A DNA stretch of 64,000 bases from Pseudomonas putida (GTDB taxonomy: Bacteria; Pseudomonadota; Gammaproteobacteria; Pseudomonadales; Pseudomonadaceae): contig NZ_CP039371.1 of the NCBI RefSeq assembly GCF_005080685.1, positions 3,844,001 to 3,908,000 of the forward strand, written 5' to 3'. The notes beneath the pieces are model-generated. The model ran no database searches. It was not told the origin of the DNA and saw only the letters and a program-made list of their open reading frames with translations. How positions within the stretch are numbered: the first letter of the stretch is position 1; each line of letters begins with the position of its first letter. The position numbers were made by a program, and so were the translations under genes. Positions 26,558 through 35,497 of the stretch are shown here, in pieces.

Positions 26558-27700
26558 TCAATCCTCCGTCTCCTCAGGCCAGCGGAGCTCTGCTGGAAGC
26601 TCAATTCGCTGCAGCACCCAACCTGTTTCATCGAAGAGACCCGGAATGATCTCGAAATCCAGTTGTTCGGGCATGTCTTCGTATTCATCCAGGCTCAAGC
26701 CTGACAGGAACAAGGTAGCGATGTTGCTGAACTGTCGGCCAGTGTCTGCTAGGCAATCAGCACCTTGGTTGATGTCGGTGACCTGACTGTTCAGATCGAG
26801 GAGCTCACAAACACTGGTACAAGCCATGTTGAAGAGCAGATCCACCCATCTGTTCTCGGCAGCCACGTAGGCACTGCCCAGGTGGCAATAAACCTGCCCA
26901 TCTACCTCTTTTACTAGCGGCCACTGCAGGAGCAGCAGCGCAACGCCTGCGTACTCGCCTGATGCGGCAAGGTCACCTACACAGATGGTCCGTACCAGGC
27001 GCCGCACCGGGAACATTAAATCATCATCATCCATGTCAGGCGGATACACGGCCGGCGCCACATACACGGGGACTGTGCCCAATGTCGCGTCTTGAATCAG
27101 GTATGCCGGCTCGTCGATACCGGGTGCATCGTCTTTGAGTGCGCCCTCCCAGCCCAGGCAACCAAAGATTCCCATCCAGTTGATGGCTCTAGGGTCTCGG
27201 CCGAGCACCGCCGCAATCTCCTCCCTTTCAGGGTCGATGGGAGGCAAGAAAGCTTCGACCTCTGCATCCTCTTCATCCGCATCATCGGAAGCGAGTAGCT
27301 CGAAGGTTTCAAACAATTTCGAACGGAGAAACTCTACCTGCGCACTGGCTGGATGGTCGCCGGCTGCAGCCTCAAACTGAGTAAAAGGCCGGTTACTCGA
27401 GGGCGATAGGTTGCGCAGCAACCTGGTGGCATCTGGCGTTTGGAAATCGAACTGGTCGAGCAGGATGGCCAACTGGCCCAACAGCCGATCCAGGAACTGT
27501 GCGGGCGCAAGACGCTCGTCTGGTATTGATGGCGGAAGGGTCTCAATGCCGTAGGCCATCACATCCCAGGATCCGAAGCCACACAAGCCAGCAAGTACCT
27601 GCGCGGAATCTTCAGGGGGTATACCCATGCCTTCAGAGCACAGTTCTACCCACCGACGCGCACGCTCCACCGATTGCATGACGAACGGATCGCGGCTCAT
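26558..27700 (-). CDS. Hypothetical acidic protein (380 aa)
   Basis: The first 50 residues (RARRWVELCSEGMGIPPEDS, then GFGSWDVMAYGIE) resemble a short helical domain (A-x-x-L-x-x-x-x-G ... Gf-x-s-W) seen at the front of several Pseudomonas plasmid proteins; the ATPase at 34114 has a comparable front end. The rest is acidic, mainly helical, and not recognised. The end abuts, but does not overlap, the 26369 leader region. A GGGGAT ribosome site precedes the ATG. Confidence 0.6.
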   Translation of the reverse strand: MSRDPFVMQSVERARRWVELCSEGMGIPPEDSAQVLAGLCGFGSWDVMAYGIETLPPSIPDERLAPAQFLDRLLGQLAILLDQFDFQTPDATRLLRNLSPSSNRPFTQFEAAAGDHPASAQVEFLRSKLFETFELLASDDADEEDAEVEAFLPPIDPEREEIAAVLGRDPRAINWMGIFGCLGWEGALKDDAPGIDEPAYLIQDATLGTVPVYVAPAVYPPDMDDDDLMFPVRRLVRTICVGDLAASGEYAGVALLLLQWPLVKEVDGQVYCHLGSAYVAAENRWVDLLFNMACTSVCELLDLNSQVTDINQGADCLADTGRQFSNIATLFLSGLSLDEYEDMPEQLDFEIIPGLFDETGWVLQRIELPAELRWPEETED

Positions 27701-27712
27701 GTGGTGATCCCC

Positions 27713-28018
27713 GTGGACACATTACGATTGCGCCTGGAGTGGTTGCAGGCTGAGCCCACTGCAGGAGGCGATTTTATTGAGGATAGCTGCTGCTCCAGCG
27801 GCGTGAACCTCACTGACAACGGCATCGTCATTCAGTTGAGCTCACCCAACCGATGTGGCTTACTGCCAGTAACTCGCCACAGGACATCAGCGATACGTCC
27901 AGACGCACTTACCAGGGACCGCAACCCGGTTTGGGCAGGCCAGTACACAGAACTCGAATGGGACACACTGAAAGCCCAGAACCACGCCGACCCGTTTGGG
28001 AGCTGGTTCGCGACGTAA
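27713..28018 (+). CDS. Possible protein (101 aa) between divergent genes
   Basis: A frame with a GTG start at 27713 begins VDTLRLRLEWLQAEPTAGGD and stays open to 28018. Amino-acid composition is protein-like at the front and less so later. There is no clear ribosome site. It fills the gap between the 27700 gene and the 28081 leader, where a promoter for both is also needed. Confidence 0.35.
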   Translation: MDTLRLRLEWLQAEPTAGGDFIEDSCCSSGVNLTDNGIVIQLSSPNRCGLLPVTRHRTSAIRPDALTRDRNPVWAGQYTELEWDTLKAQNHADPFGSWFAT

Positions 28019-28039
28019 TACCGCTAGAACACAAACACA

Positions 28040-28071
28040 GGGCCCCACGGGGCCCTTTTCACTATCAAGGG
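28040..28071 (+). promoter_or_regulatory. Leader with two mutually exclusive hairpins before the 28081 gene
   Basis: GGGCCCC-AC-GGGGCCC (28040-28055) and CCCTT / AAGGG (28053-28071) share the CCC at 28053-28055. The second stem hides the AAGGGAA ribosome site. Either can form but not both, so the first would free the ribosome site. Confidence 0.55.
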
Positions 28072-28080
28072 AATTTGTTC

Positions 28081-28542
28081 ATGGATGTAAATCAAAAAGT
28101 GCAGCAATCCCAGCTTCAAAATTCGCTGATGCAACTGGCTACCCGCTTACGTGATGCTTTTGAGGAAGTCGTAAAATCAGGGGACGCACCGGAGCATTTG
28201 CGAAACTTTCCGGAGAGCTGCTGTGGGACTGTCTGTGAGCTGGTAGGGGAATACCTCAACACGATGGACATCGGTGAGTTCCACTACGTTTGCGCGATGA
28301 ATGGCAGCCAATCTCACGCTTGGTTAGAGGGTTGCGGTTTCATCATCGATATTACCGCTGATCAGTTTCCTGGTCGTCCTCGCATCTATGTCGACGCGAA
28401 GGATTCCTGGTATGCCCAATGGGATGAGCGCAGCAGACAACTGGCAATTCACGAGCCATCATCCTACCACTACGGAGATGAACGCCAACTTATCCGACAG
28501 GTACTAGAACACATGACCCAACCGGGCGCGGCGGCTGGTTGA
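28081..28542 (+). CDS. Papain/transglutaminase-like protein (153 aa)
   Basis: Residues 45-105 show a cysteine-protease-like triad layout: FPESCCGTVCELVGEYL (Cys at a helix start), SHAWLEGCGFIIDIT (His, then Asp 9 residues later) and ADQF. This C-H-D order and spacing is that of small transglutaminase-like or papain-like proteins. A related layout is found in the minus-strand gene at 37129. It is a predicted cysteine peptidase or acyltransferase; substrate unknown. It has its own hairpin leader, and the stop precedes an AT-rich gene by 75 bp. Confidence 0.6.
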   Translation: MDVNQKVQQSQLQNSLMQLATRLRDAFEEVVKSGDAPEHLRNFPESCCGTVCELVGEYLNTMDIGEFHYVCAMNGSQSHAWLEGCGFIIDITADQFPGRPRIYVDAKDSWYAQWDERSRQLAIHEPSSYHYGDERQLIRQVLEHMTQPGAAAG

Positions 28543-28616
28543 TCGTGCAGTGCGCACAGTAAGATCTGAGCTTTAGAGCAAGTGTTTCCTGCTCATTTAC
28601 TAGAAAAAGGATTTTT

Positions 28617-29684
28617 ATGCCAAGCAATGATGTGTTCTATTTCAAGCTAGACGAAGACGAATTTATCAGTTTTGACGCAGCTGACCTTATCGACTTCAAT
28701 TGGGAGGATTTCGTTAAATATGATGCGGGATTATACGTACAGCTGAAGGCTCGAAACGTCACGTATAAGAAAGGCAATAATAAGAAATTCAAAGATCAGT
28801 CGGTGCTACCTGCCAAGTGGCTCCACTCAAAAGGTGATGCTATTGCGCTGTCTCCCGGCGGATGGCGCCCACTTGCCTTTATCCCAAATGGAGCCGTCTT
28901 ACTTTTCGACAAAAATGCCTTTGCCACGGTAAGAAATCATATTGACAACAACGGCAATGCGTCAGTTAACTCCATTCAGGTCGTGGTAGATTTATTCCAA
29001 AAAAGAGAAATAATCATCGACCCAAAACCTATTTTACTGGAGGGAAACAATCGGCATGACAAAAAACTGCCTAGCCTTGAGGAGATGAAAAAGGAACTGG
29101 GATATTTTATAGGCAAGATGAAAAAGCGCGCTCCAAATGTTACCATCATGGCAACAGAGGAGTCTCTCCTTACACTGCATGAAGCAAGCGAAGATTTTTT
29201 TGCCGGCCTTGATAGCCTTGTGCAATTCATTGAAGAGTCCTACAAGTACTATAGCTTAGGTAATAAGCCTCCTCGAACGCTAGAAGGTTTTATGGAGATC
29301 TTGGCCCTGGCTAAAAAAACTAACGTCCAGAGTATGCATTCTGTGTTCACAGCCATTGTGTTCAAAGCAATTTCTGGTGCAAGCCTAAATCCAACGCTGA
29401 AACTACTTAAATTCAATCAGCCTGACTACATTGCAAAAGGTCACGCATTCAATGGCGCGCTTGACATATTTTCCTTATTTATTTTTCTCAGCGAAATACG
29501 AAATCACGATTATAACGCATACTTTGTTACTGCCGACAAAGATCTCATACATCTCTGGAACGACATGACTAGCTTCATGAGGCTGGACAACCAACCAGGC
29601 GTTCTGCATTTTGATCTGAACTACTTCTTGCCTGGTTTACGCCAAGAAGAAATTAACGTGCTGGAAGGTATCATGGGTAGCTAA
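28617..29684 (+). CDS. Putative PIN-like nuclease, AT-rich (355 aa)
   Basis: AVLLFDKNAFATVRNHI near residue 100 and YFVTADKDLIHLW near residue 305 give acidic positions of the PIN type (first Asp after a beta strand; the T-A-D-K-D-L motif). LHFDLNYFLP follows. Overall a PIN-like nuclease is plausible but not proven. The gene is clearly more AT-rich than its neighbours, a sign of separate origin. Its TAA stop coincides with the CTAA target of the IS5-family insertion, so the coding sequence is intact. Confidence 0.5.
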   Translation: MPSNDVFYFKLDEDEFISFDAADLIDFNWEDFVKYDAGLYVQLKARNVTYKKGNNKKFKDQSVLPAKWLHSKGDAIALSPGGWRPLAFIPNGAVLLFDKNAFATVRNHIDNNGNASVNSIQVVVDLFQKREIIIDPKPILLEGNNRHDKKLPSLEEMKKELGYFIGKMKKRAPNVTIMATEESLLTLHEASEDFFAGLDSLVQFIEESYKYYSLGNKPPRTLEGFMEILALAKKTNVQSMHSVFTAIVFKAISGASLNPTLKLLKFNQPDYIAKGHAFNGALDIFSLFIFLSEIRNHDYNAYFVTADKDLIHLWNDMTSFMRLDNQPGVLHFDLNYFLPGLRQEEINVLEGIMGS

Positions 29685-30878
29685 GGAAACTCTGAAGAGG
29701 ACTTCCAGATTTGGCAGAATGCCTGATCTCACCCGCCGAGACGCCTGATGAAGCAGATGACCTTCGCCGATGCCGAGTACGCCGGCAAGCGCAAGCAGAC
29801 CCGCAAGGAATTGTTCCTTATCGAGATGGATCAGGTGGTGCCGTGGAAGGGTTTGATTACCCTGATCGAGCCGCACTACCCGAAGGGTGAAGGCGGTCGT
29901 CCGGCCTATCCGTTTATGGCGATGCTGCGCATACATCTGATGCAGAACTGGTTCGGCTACAGCGATCCGGCAATGGAGGAAGCGCTCTACGAAACGACCA
30001 TTCTGCGCCAGTTTGCTGGGCTGAGCCTGGAGCGCATTCCCGACGAAACCACCATCCTCAACTTCCGTCGCCTGCTGGAAAAGCACGAGCTGGCGGCAGG
30101 GATTTTGGGCGTGATCAATGGCTACCTGGGAGATCGCGGCCTGTCGCTGCGCCAGGGCACCATCGTCGATGCCACGCTGATTCATGCGCCGAGTTCGACC
30201 AAGAACCAGGACGGCAAGCGCGACCCGGAAATGCACCAGGCCAAGAAAGGCAATCAATGGTACTTCGGCATGAAGGCCCATATCGGTGTGGATGACGAGT
30301 CGGGCCTGGTGCATAGTGTGGTGGGCACGGCGGCCAATGTGGCCGATGTCACGCAGGTCGATAAGCTGCTGCACGGCGACGAAAACGTGGTCTGTGCCGA
30401 TGCCGGTTATACCGGAGTGGAGAAACGCCCCGAGCATGAAGGTCGTCAGGTCATCTGGCAAATTGCCGCCCGGCGTAGCACCTACCAGAAACTGGGCAAG
30501 CGCAGCGTCCTGTACAAAGCCAAGCGCAAGATCGAAAAAGCCAAAGCGCAGGTAAGGGCGAAGGTCGAGCACCCGTTCCGGGTGATCAAGCGCCAGTTTG
30601 GTTATGTGAAGACGCGCTTCCGTGGCCTGGCCAAGAACACGGCACAGCTGCTGACGCTGTTTGCCCTGTCGAATCTGTGGATGGCCCGTCGACATTTACT
30701 GAGCAATGCAGGAGAGGTGCGCCTGTAATGTGGGGAATAGCCGCCGCGAGGTGCTCGCTGCGGCTAAAAAGACAGGAATGAGTCAGTGATCTGAGCGTTT
30801 TGGGTCGACTCGCCACTTTCAAAATCAGCGATGGTCGAAGCCGGCCAGAAGCACATGGCTACTTCAGACCATCCCTAA
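29681..30878 (+). mobile_element. IS5-family insertion sequence, copy 1, with CTAA duplication
   Basis: The element spans 29685-30874 (1190 bp) with CTAA on both sides (29681-29684 and 30875-30878). The ends start GGAAACTCTGAAGAGG and GGATGGTCTGAAGTAG when read inward, imperfect inverted repeats. It is repeated, in the opposite orientation, at 54339-55528. IS5-family elements characteristically duplicate a 4-bp YTAR target, which agrees. The ends and the transposase are intact. Confidence 0.95.
29748..30728 (+). CDS. IS5-family transposase (326 aa)
   Basis: The DDE catalytic residues are visible: VDATLIHAPSS (first Asp), CADAGYTGVEKR (second Asp) and VEHPFRVIKRQFGY (Glu). The N-terminal IS5 motif is HLMQNWFGYSDPAMEEALYE. 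A complete single-frame gene with no frameshift, so the copy should be active. The translation is the same as that of the copy at 54485. Confidence 0.95.
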   Translation: MKQMTFADAEYAGKRKQTRKELFLIEMDQVVPWKGLITLIEPHYPKGEGGRPAYPFMAMLRIHLMQNWFGYSDPAMEEALYETTILRQFAGLSLERIPDETTILNFRRLLEKHELAAGILGVINGYLGDRGLSLRQGTIVDATLIHAPSSTKNQDGKRDPEMHQAKKGNQWYFGMKAHIGVDDESGLVHSVVGTAANVADVTQVDKLLHGDENVVCADAGYTGVEKRPEHEGRQVIWQIAARRSTYQKLGKRSVLYKAKRKIEKAKAQVRAKVEHPFRVIKRQFGYVKTRFRGLAKNTAQLLTLFALSNLWMARRHLLSNAGEVRL

Positions 30879-31117
30879 TGAACTTTGGGCGAGCCTCATT
30901 GATGATTCTCGCCCAACCTACTTATTCAAGAACAAAATTTATTGATCACTTCAGCTCAAGCCCTGCGGTTGTTGCCTACGTACAAAATTCCGCTCATTGC
31001 TGCGCTGCCATTGGTTGGGATACGCCAACAGTTAAGGACTTGCATAACTGAAGGCCCGTGAGAAGCTCCAGGACGTACACAGACCCCTGGACAGGCCAAC
31101 GCAAGGACCTATGCCCC

Positions 31118-31651
31118 ATGCAGCAAGATGACGCCACCCTGGCCCGCTTTGAAGCCATCCACACGCAGATCAACGATGCAATCAGGGCCGACCACGAAGC
31201 TCGTTGGATGCAGACCGTTGGCGGGTTCACCGGGAACCGCGTGCCAGTGCAAGGCATGTACGTGATGACTGGACCGCACGGCTATTCAGCGCTCGGTTCG
31301 ATCGGCTGGGTGGCTCAGGTTCGCTTGAAGCAAGGTCAGTTCGGCTCCGACAACTACATCCTGTGCCAAGCAGACAACGGGCCCCGCTTGATGCAGCACT
31401 CGAACAATGTGTTCTACCCGCTTACCCCTGAAGAGGTCGAACTGGTGCGACCGTTCTTTGTAGAGCGCCTGCCGGAGAACGAGGACTTCTGCCACGGCTA
31501 CTCCCTGGGTACCGAGGAGACACGCGCCGTGGGCTTCCTGATCGACCCGCCTGAGTGCTTTGAGCCGCGCGGCGGCGAAGGCGCTCGGTTGAAGATGACA
31601 ACCATCGGCGCCGATGGCAGCAAGACCATCACAGACACCGTGTTCTTGTAG
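31118..31651 (+). CDS. Hypothetical protein (177 aa)
   Basis: Not recognised. The middle contains beta-like strands (YSALGSIGWVAQVRLKQGQF), and Gly- and Pro-rich loops follow. The ATG at 31118 has a weak AAGGAC ribosome site; an upstream GTG at 31058 is an alternative. It is the first gene after the IS5-family copy. Confidence 0.55.
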   Translation: MQQDDATLARFEAIHTQINDAIRADHEARWMQTVGGFTGNRVPVQGMYVMTGPHGYSALGSIGWVAQVRLKQGQFGSDNYILCQADNGPRLMQHSNNVFYPLTPEEVELVRPFFVERLPENEDFCHGYSLGTEETRAVGFLIDPPECFEPRGGEGARLKMTTIGADGSKTITDTVFL

Positions 31652-31806
31652 GGAGCATTCACCGCTGCTGCTTCGCCGGCCAGACTGCACCGTCACCCAG
31701 CTCGCATGCTGGCCTTGAGAGCAAGAGCCGCCCCTACCCCAGCCCTCGAGCTGGGTACTGGTCGTGAGAGACGCGGTTGTCGCGTCCCGTAACCGGTAGA
31801 GCCGCC

Positions 31807-32604
31807 ATGTCGTTTTCTTGGGAACATAGTTATCACTCCGGGATGTCCGCGCAGGGGGACCTGCGAGCTGCCGTTGAAGAGCGCGTGGCCGTAGGGGTTG
31901 TGGCCACCCTGTTGGACACGTTGAAGGTCATTCGAACGCTTCCCCGCTACCTGGATTCAGGTGGGGCAGTCTTCATCGACTCAGGCGCCTTTGCTGCGTT
32001 TCAGAAGGGCGAGCTGGTGAGCTGGACCAAGGTATTCAGCACCTATGAGTCTGTGCTCAACATGACGGACCGACCAGGTGGATTGAGCATTGTTGCGCCA
32101 GACGTCATTGGCGATCAGACGGCAACGCTGACGCTGTGGAGTGAGCACGCTGAACGGGTTCGCGCCTGGATCAGTGCCGGAGCTCGAGTCATCATCCCTC
32201 TGCAGCGCGGCGCACTGTCTGCTGGCGTAATGCTCGCGCACGCCAAGCGTATTTTCCAGACGGACCGTTTCTGCGCTGGCATCCCTTCGAACCTGGAGGC
32301 GATGAGCGCTGAGGATTGCGCGACACTGCACCATCGCGATTTTCACGTGCTGGGCCGCGTGATCATGACCCCCGAGCTCGAGCTCAAGCTGCGTGCGCTA
32401 AAGGCCAACAATCCCACTGCCACATACACGGCCGATGCCAATTGGCTGCGCTCACGCATTCGACAGATCTCCAGTGCGGCCGAGCGCCTGCGTTATGAAC
32501 CCTCGAAAAACCAGTTTGAGTCGTTGCGGACCCGCGCGGTGCGATCAGTCCTGCGCGAAGAGGCATACGGCACCCAATCCCGCCGCCGGGCTGAGTGTGC
32601 ATAA
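31807..32604 (+). CDS. TGT/DpdA-like superfamily protein (265 aa)
   Basis: AVFIDSGAFAAFQKGE matches the D-S-G-[GA]-F box of tRNA-guanine transglycosylases, and IVAPDVIGDQTATLTLW is a second Asp motif. VIIPLQRGALS and FCAGIPSN fit the rest of a TIM barrel. In TGT and in the DNA-modifying homologue DpdA, the two Asp residues catalyse base exchange with a 7-deazaguanine. I therefore predict a base-exchange enzyme, DNA or tRNA unknown. The other dpd genes and a queuosine-precursor operon are not in the window. Upstream lie hairpins at CCCAGC...GCTGGG and GACGCG...CGCGTC. Confidence 0.5.
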   Translation: MSFSWEHSYHSGMSAQGDLRAAVEERVAVGVVATLLDTLKVIRTLPRYLDSGGAVFIDSGAFAAFQKGELVSWTKVFSTYESVLNMTDRPGGLSIVAPDVIGDQTATLTLWSEHAERVRAWISAGARVIIPLQRGALSAGVMLAHAKRIFQTDRFCAGIPSNLEAMSAEDCATLHHRDFHVLGRVIMTPELELKLRALKANNPTATYTADANWLRSRIRQISSAAERLRYEPSKNQFESLRTRAVRSVLREEAYGTQSRRRAECA

Positions 32605-32650
32605 GGGCGGCGTGCTACTTTTGCGCGCTGAGAGGTTGAAGGGAGACGAT

Positions 32651-32982
32651 ATGGCTATTCGCAACTGGTGGACCAGCTTGAGGCAGCGGGACGAACATGG
32701 GGGGCTGATGCCGGAAGATCTACTACCTGAATTCGAGCGGTACCACGAGCTCATTGATGGTGAGACTTACGTCGTCGCGGCACGGGAGAATAACGGGGCA
32801 CTGAACATTTTCTCTCACCAGCCCACCTACTCGTTGAAAGCCGATGCCTGGCGCTTCCCCGGCGGGGGCTGCACCCACGCCGTGAACCGGATGTGTGGAT
32901 TACTGCAGTTGAGTGGCCCGACGCGCTTGATCGGGCCTGGGAACGGCAGTATTCGCGCACCTGTTTCGTGCTCATCGCCTGA
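32651..32982 (+). pseudogene. Small gene with a frameshift near 32880
   Basis: From ATG 32651 the frame reads MAIRNWWTSLRQRDEHGGLM up to about codon 77 (ADAWRFPGGGCTHAV). It then continues as sequence without protein character to 33124. In another frame, coding-like sequence begins at about 32884 (VWITAVEWPDALDRAWERQY) and ends with TGA at 32982. A one-base indel near 32880 restores a protein of about 110 residues. The ATG has a GGGAGA ribosome site. Confidence 0.55.
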
Positions 32983-33116
32983 GGTTCTCCCGACCCAGGC
33001 ACCCGGTGGGGACAAGCTTCCCCTCTCAGGAAGTACCTCCGTCGCATCCAAACCGTGTGCTGAGAGCCGGCTCGAAGGTGGCGAGCAAGGCGCAATTTTC
33101 ACTCTCAAGAGGAGCG

Positions 33117-33425
33117 ATGCCTGACATGTCTTCAGTCGACTGCCCTGCACTGCATCACCGTGACGAGAGCTACCCGTTCGGCAATCGAGTGCCGTGCACG
33201 GTTCGCATGGTCAAGACAGTGCTTGCCGATCCCATGCCGGTGATCGGCTACGGCTACATTACCGGCAATGTGCCGACCGCGGTGATTAGCCAAACCCTCC
33301 CGGTCTGGACCAACAGTTACGGTGCTGTGGCGGCTATCATGCCGGATGGACAGCGCCTGGGCTTGAAGCCGGACGAGTTCGAAGTCGACACTTGGCACGA
33401 TTTACCACTCGCACAACCCGACTGA
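33117..33425 (+). CDS. Hypothetical protein (102 aa)
   Basis: Not recognised. It has a beta-rich middle (VIGYGYITGNVPTAVISQTL) and no motif. The ATG at 33117 follows AGAGGAGCG; an internal ATG lies three codons later. It is separated from the broken gene at 32982 by a GC-rich leader. Confidence 0.55.
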   Translation: MPDMSSVDCPALHHRDESYPFGNRVPCTVRMVKTVLADPMPVIGYGYITGNVPTAVISQTLPVWTNSYGAVAAIMPDGQRLGLKPDEFEVDTWHDLPLAQPD

Positions 33426-33486
33426 TATAGCGATACCCACCTTTAAGCCAGTCCGGCAACAATTGGACCGTGCACCCACTTACCCG

Positions 33487-33774
33487 ATGAGTGAAAAAAT
33501 GTTGACCAGAAGCATCTGGAAAGGGGTCGGAACAGTAGCACTGGCGGTGACATCGGCCTGCGTCGCAGCCTACGCCCGTCATGCATTGGGTGGTTGGATT
33601 TCCGCGCTTAGTTTCCTCCTGGTCATCGCGTGCTCAGTTCCCATGGTCATGCACTTCAACCTCATGGCCTCCCACAAAACACTCAGGCCGAAGCGCAAGG
33701 ACTGGTTTGAAGAAGATGACCCCGGCCCGTTCTATCATCCGATTACAGGCTTTCACCGTAACGACGACGATTGA
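33487..33774 (+). CDS. Small membrane protein (95 aa)
   Basis: Two hydrophobic helices are visible: VGTVALAVTSACVAAYA and ISALSFLLVIACSVPMVM. A basic segment (RPKRKD) and an acidic tail follow. It is predicted to be an inner-membrane protein with both termini on the same side. Function unknown. Start is uncertain between ATG 33487, ATG 33499 and TTG 33463; none has a strong ribosome site. Confidence 0.5.
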   Translation: MSEKMLTRSIWKGVGTVALAVTSACVAAYARHALGGWISALSFLLVIACSVPMVMHFNLMASHKTLRPKRKDWFEEDDPGPFYHPITGFHRNDDD

Positions 33775-34113
33775 ACCCACTCCTGCCAGGTGGCCTGCTG
33801 GCCTAAGCGTGCCAGGGCGCCGTAGTGCCCCCGCGCTGTACCCGCGAGTATGACCCCACGAAGGTTCTTCGCCCCGGTCTGAAGCCATCGCTTCGTACCG
33901 GGTATTTCTCCATCTGGCCCGGTAACGGGTACGGATTGCCCTACCTTAGCGCTCCCCCGGCGTCAGAATTCCTTCGTGCCTCTTCGACAGGCACGACGGC
34001 CCACCACGGCGAAGTCCGGTAAAGGACAGTCGAGCCACACCCTCCAATACATCACATTGTCCGTCTGGGAAGTGCTTCGTGGGCCGGGTTAACTTTCCCT
34101 CGGAGAAATGCTG

Positions 34114-34971
34114 ATGTCAGACAACCTTCGCTTCCCCAATGGCGTGTCCGTTGCCCAAGCCAAGAAGGACGCTAAATCGTTAGCCAGGGCGCACGGTATC
34201 CTTCTCGCTGAAGCTCAGAACCAGGTCGCCAAGGCGAATGGGCTCGACATGCTGTGGAGCCGGGCAATTGAGCGGCTTAAGCTCCTCAATCAACCGCTGG
34301 CGTGCCTGCAACTGCCGCTTCGGTTCTCGCTAGAGCCCCTTCCGCTCGCCGTACCGTTCCGTGCTCCGGCCATGCTCCTGGCCGGCCCCTCGGGCACGGG
34401 TAAAAGTGTCTTCGCCGTAGCGCTGGCCGCCCAGCAGCTGCGTGGCCACACCGATGCGGAGTTGCACTGGATCACGGACAGGGCCTTCCCGACTATTGGC
34501 TCTTCCCTGCCTGAGACCTGGGTTAGCGATAACCTGCTTCAGGCCCTCATGCGCCGCCATGGGTCCCGCATCAAGCTTCACGGCCGCGACTACACCGGCG
34601 ACCTACCAGGCAATGGCTCTCCCCCCGGCACCGTGATCGTGCTTGATGAGGTGGGTTATTGCGACGAGCTACCAGAGATCATTGAACGATGGATCTCACT
34701 CGCACAGCAGAGGCGCCACATTCTCATCGTGTGTGCCCAGGTGCTTTCCGAGGTAGTGCGGGGTGAGCTCCCTCGTAGCGTGTGCACGCTGTTCCATGCA
34801 CGCCCCAACTACCCTGAGATGTCGCCGCTGCCGTTGATACAGGGGCTTGCCCGCAAGCTGAACAGTCTGCGGTTCGAACGTGGCCGCTTCAGCGAGTTCC
34901 TGGCTGTCGACGGGTCTGGCCCTTGGCCTGATTTTGTCCGCCTCCCCCTACCCTGCATTCATAAACTTTGA
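34114..34971 (+). CDS. P-loop ATPase of plasmid type (285 aa)
   Basis: Walker A is AMLLAGPSGTGKSVFAVAL (about residue 90) and Walker B is VIVLDEVGYCDELPE (about residue 175). The region after it contains a sensor-like ILIVCAQVLSE. The first 50 residues (VSVAQAKKDAKSLARAHGIL) are a helical front domain shared in style with the 26558 gene. An ATPase role is clear; the process is not (replication, partition, defence or conjugation). The ATG at 34114 lies after CGGAGA; ATG 34108 is an alternative. Confidence 0.7.
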   Translation: MSDNLRFPNGVSVAQAKKDAKSLARAHGILLAEAQNQVAKANGLDMLWSRAIERLKLLNQPLACLQLPLRFSLEPLPLAVPFRAPAMLLAGPSGTGKSVFAVALAAQQLRGHTDAELHWITDRAFPTIGSSLPETWVSDNLLQALMRRHGSRIKLHGRDYTGDLPGNGSPPGTVIVLDEVGYCDELPEIIERWISLAQQRRHILIVCAQVLSEVVRGELPRSVCTLFHARPNYPEMSPLPLIQGLARKLNSLRFERGRFSEFLAVDGSGPWPDFVRLPLPCIHKL

Positions 34972-35113
34972 AGTGGTCCGCCAGCCCCGTGCCCACGGGG
35001 TTGGCGCTCCTTTTCGACCCGTTCGTGGGTACCAACACCACCTTGCGCTCACAGCGTTCCATGAGAGCCTCATTCAACACATGTTCGCGGCTAGGAGCGA
35101 GGGGATATGGGTC

Positions 35114-35347
35114 ATGTCTTGGGGGGATAAAGCGGCCCCGATCATCGCGGAAGTCATTCGTCGTGTGGGCAGGAGCGACCTGAAAACACTGCGCCAGGCA
35201 CTGGCAGCCGCCTACCCATGGGATGGTCGCAAAAACGCCCCCTACAGAGCCTGGCTAAACGAGATCCGGCGCCAGCTGGGGCACCCGCTGTATGTGCGCA
35301 AGGTAGACCCGCTGGACCGACAAACCGACATGTTTGGCCACCGTTAG
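35114..35347 (+). CDS. Small basic plasmid-type protein (77 aa)
   Basis: The protein reads DKAAPIIAEVIRRVGRSDLK then LRQALAAAYPWDGRKNAPYR, ending in a basic helix. This order (APIIAEVI, LR-x-AL-x-x-AYPW-x-x-R, PY+ x WL-x-EI) is common in small Pseudomonas accessory genes, but the function is unknown. ATG 35081 is an alternative. The next small gene starts 6 nt after its stop. Confidence 0.55.
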   Translation: MSWGDKAAPIIAEVIRRVGRSDLKTLRQALAAAYPWDGRKNAPYRAWLNEIRRQLGHPLYVRKVDPLDRQTDMFGHR

Positions 35348-35352
35348 GAAGT

Positions 35353-35487
35353 ATGCGCTATGTGCTCAGCGTTGCTTGGCACTTCCTGATAGAGAAGCAG
35401 GCATGCCCTATATGCCCTGCGAGAGCGGCCGGTCGTGGTCGCCAGCAAGGGAAAACCTGGGTCATTGACCCGGACTTCGAAGTTTGA
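35353..35487 (+). CDS. Very small protein with one CxxC (44 aa)
   Basis: MRYVLSVAWHFLIEKQACPI then CPARAAGRGRQQGKTWVIDP. It may be a short zinc-finger-like or redox peptide. An AGGAA ribosome site lies 4 nt upstream. Support is its tight place in a run of genes from 34114 to 36034. Confidence 0.45.
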   Translation: MRYVLSVAWHFLIEKQACPICPARAAGRGRQQGKTWVIDPDFEV

Positions 35488-35497
35488 GAGAGGTGAT

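Noticed and set aside
33825..34022. Short plus-strand frame between 33774 and 34114
   Set aside because: No ribosome site; the sequence looks like structured leader DNA before the ATPase gene.
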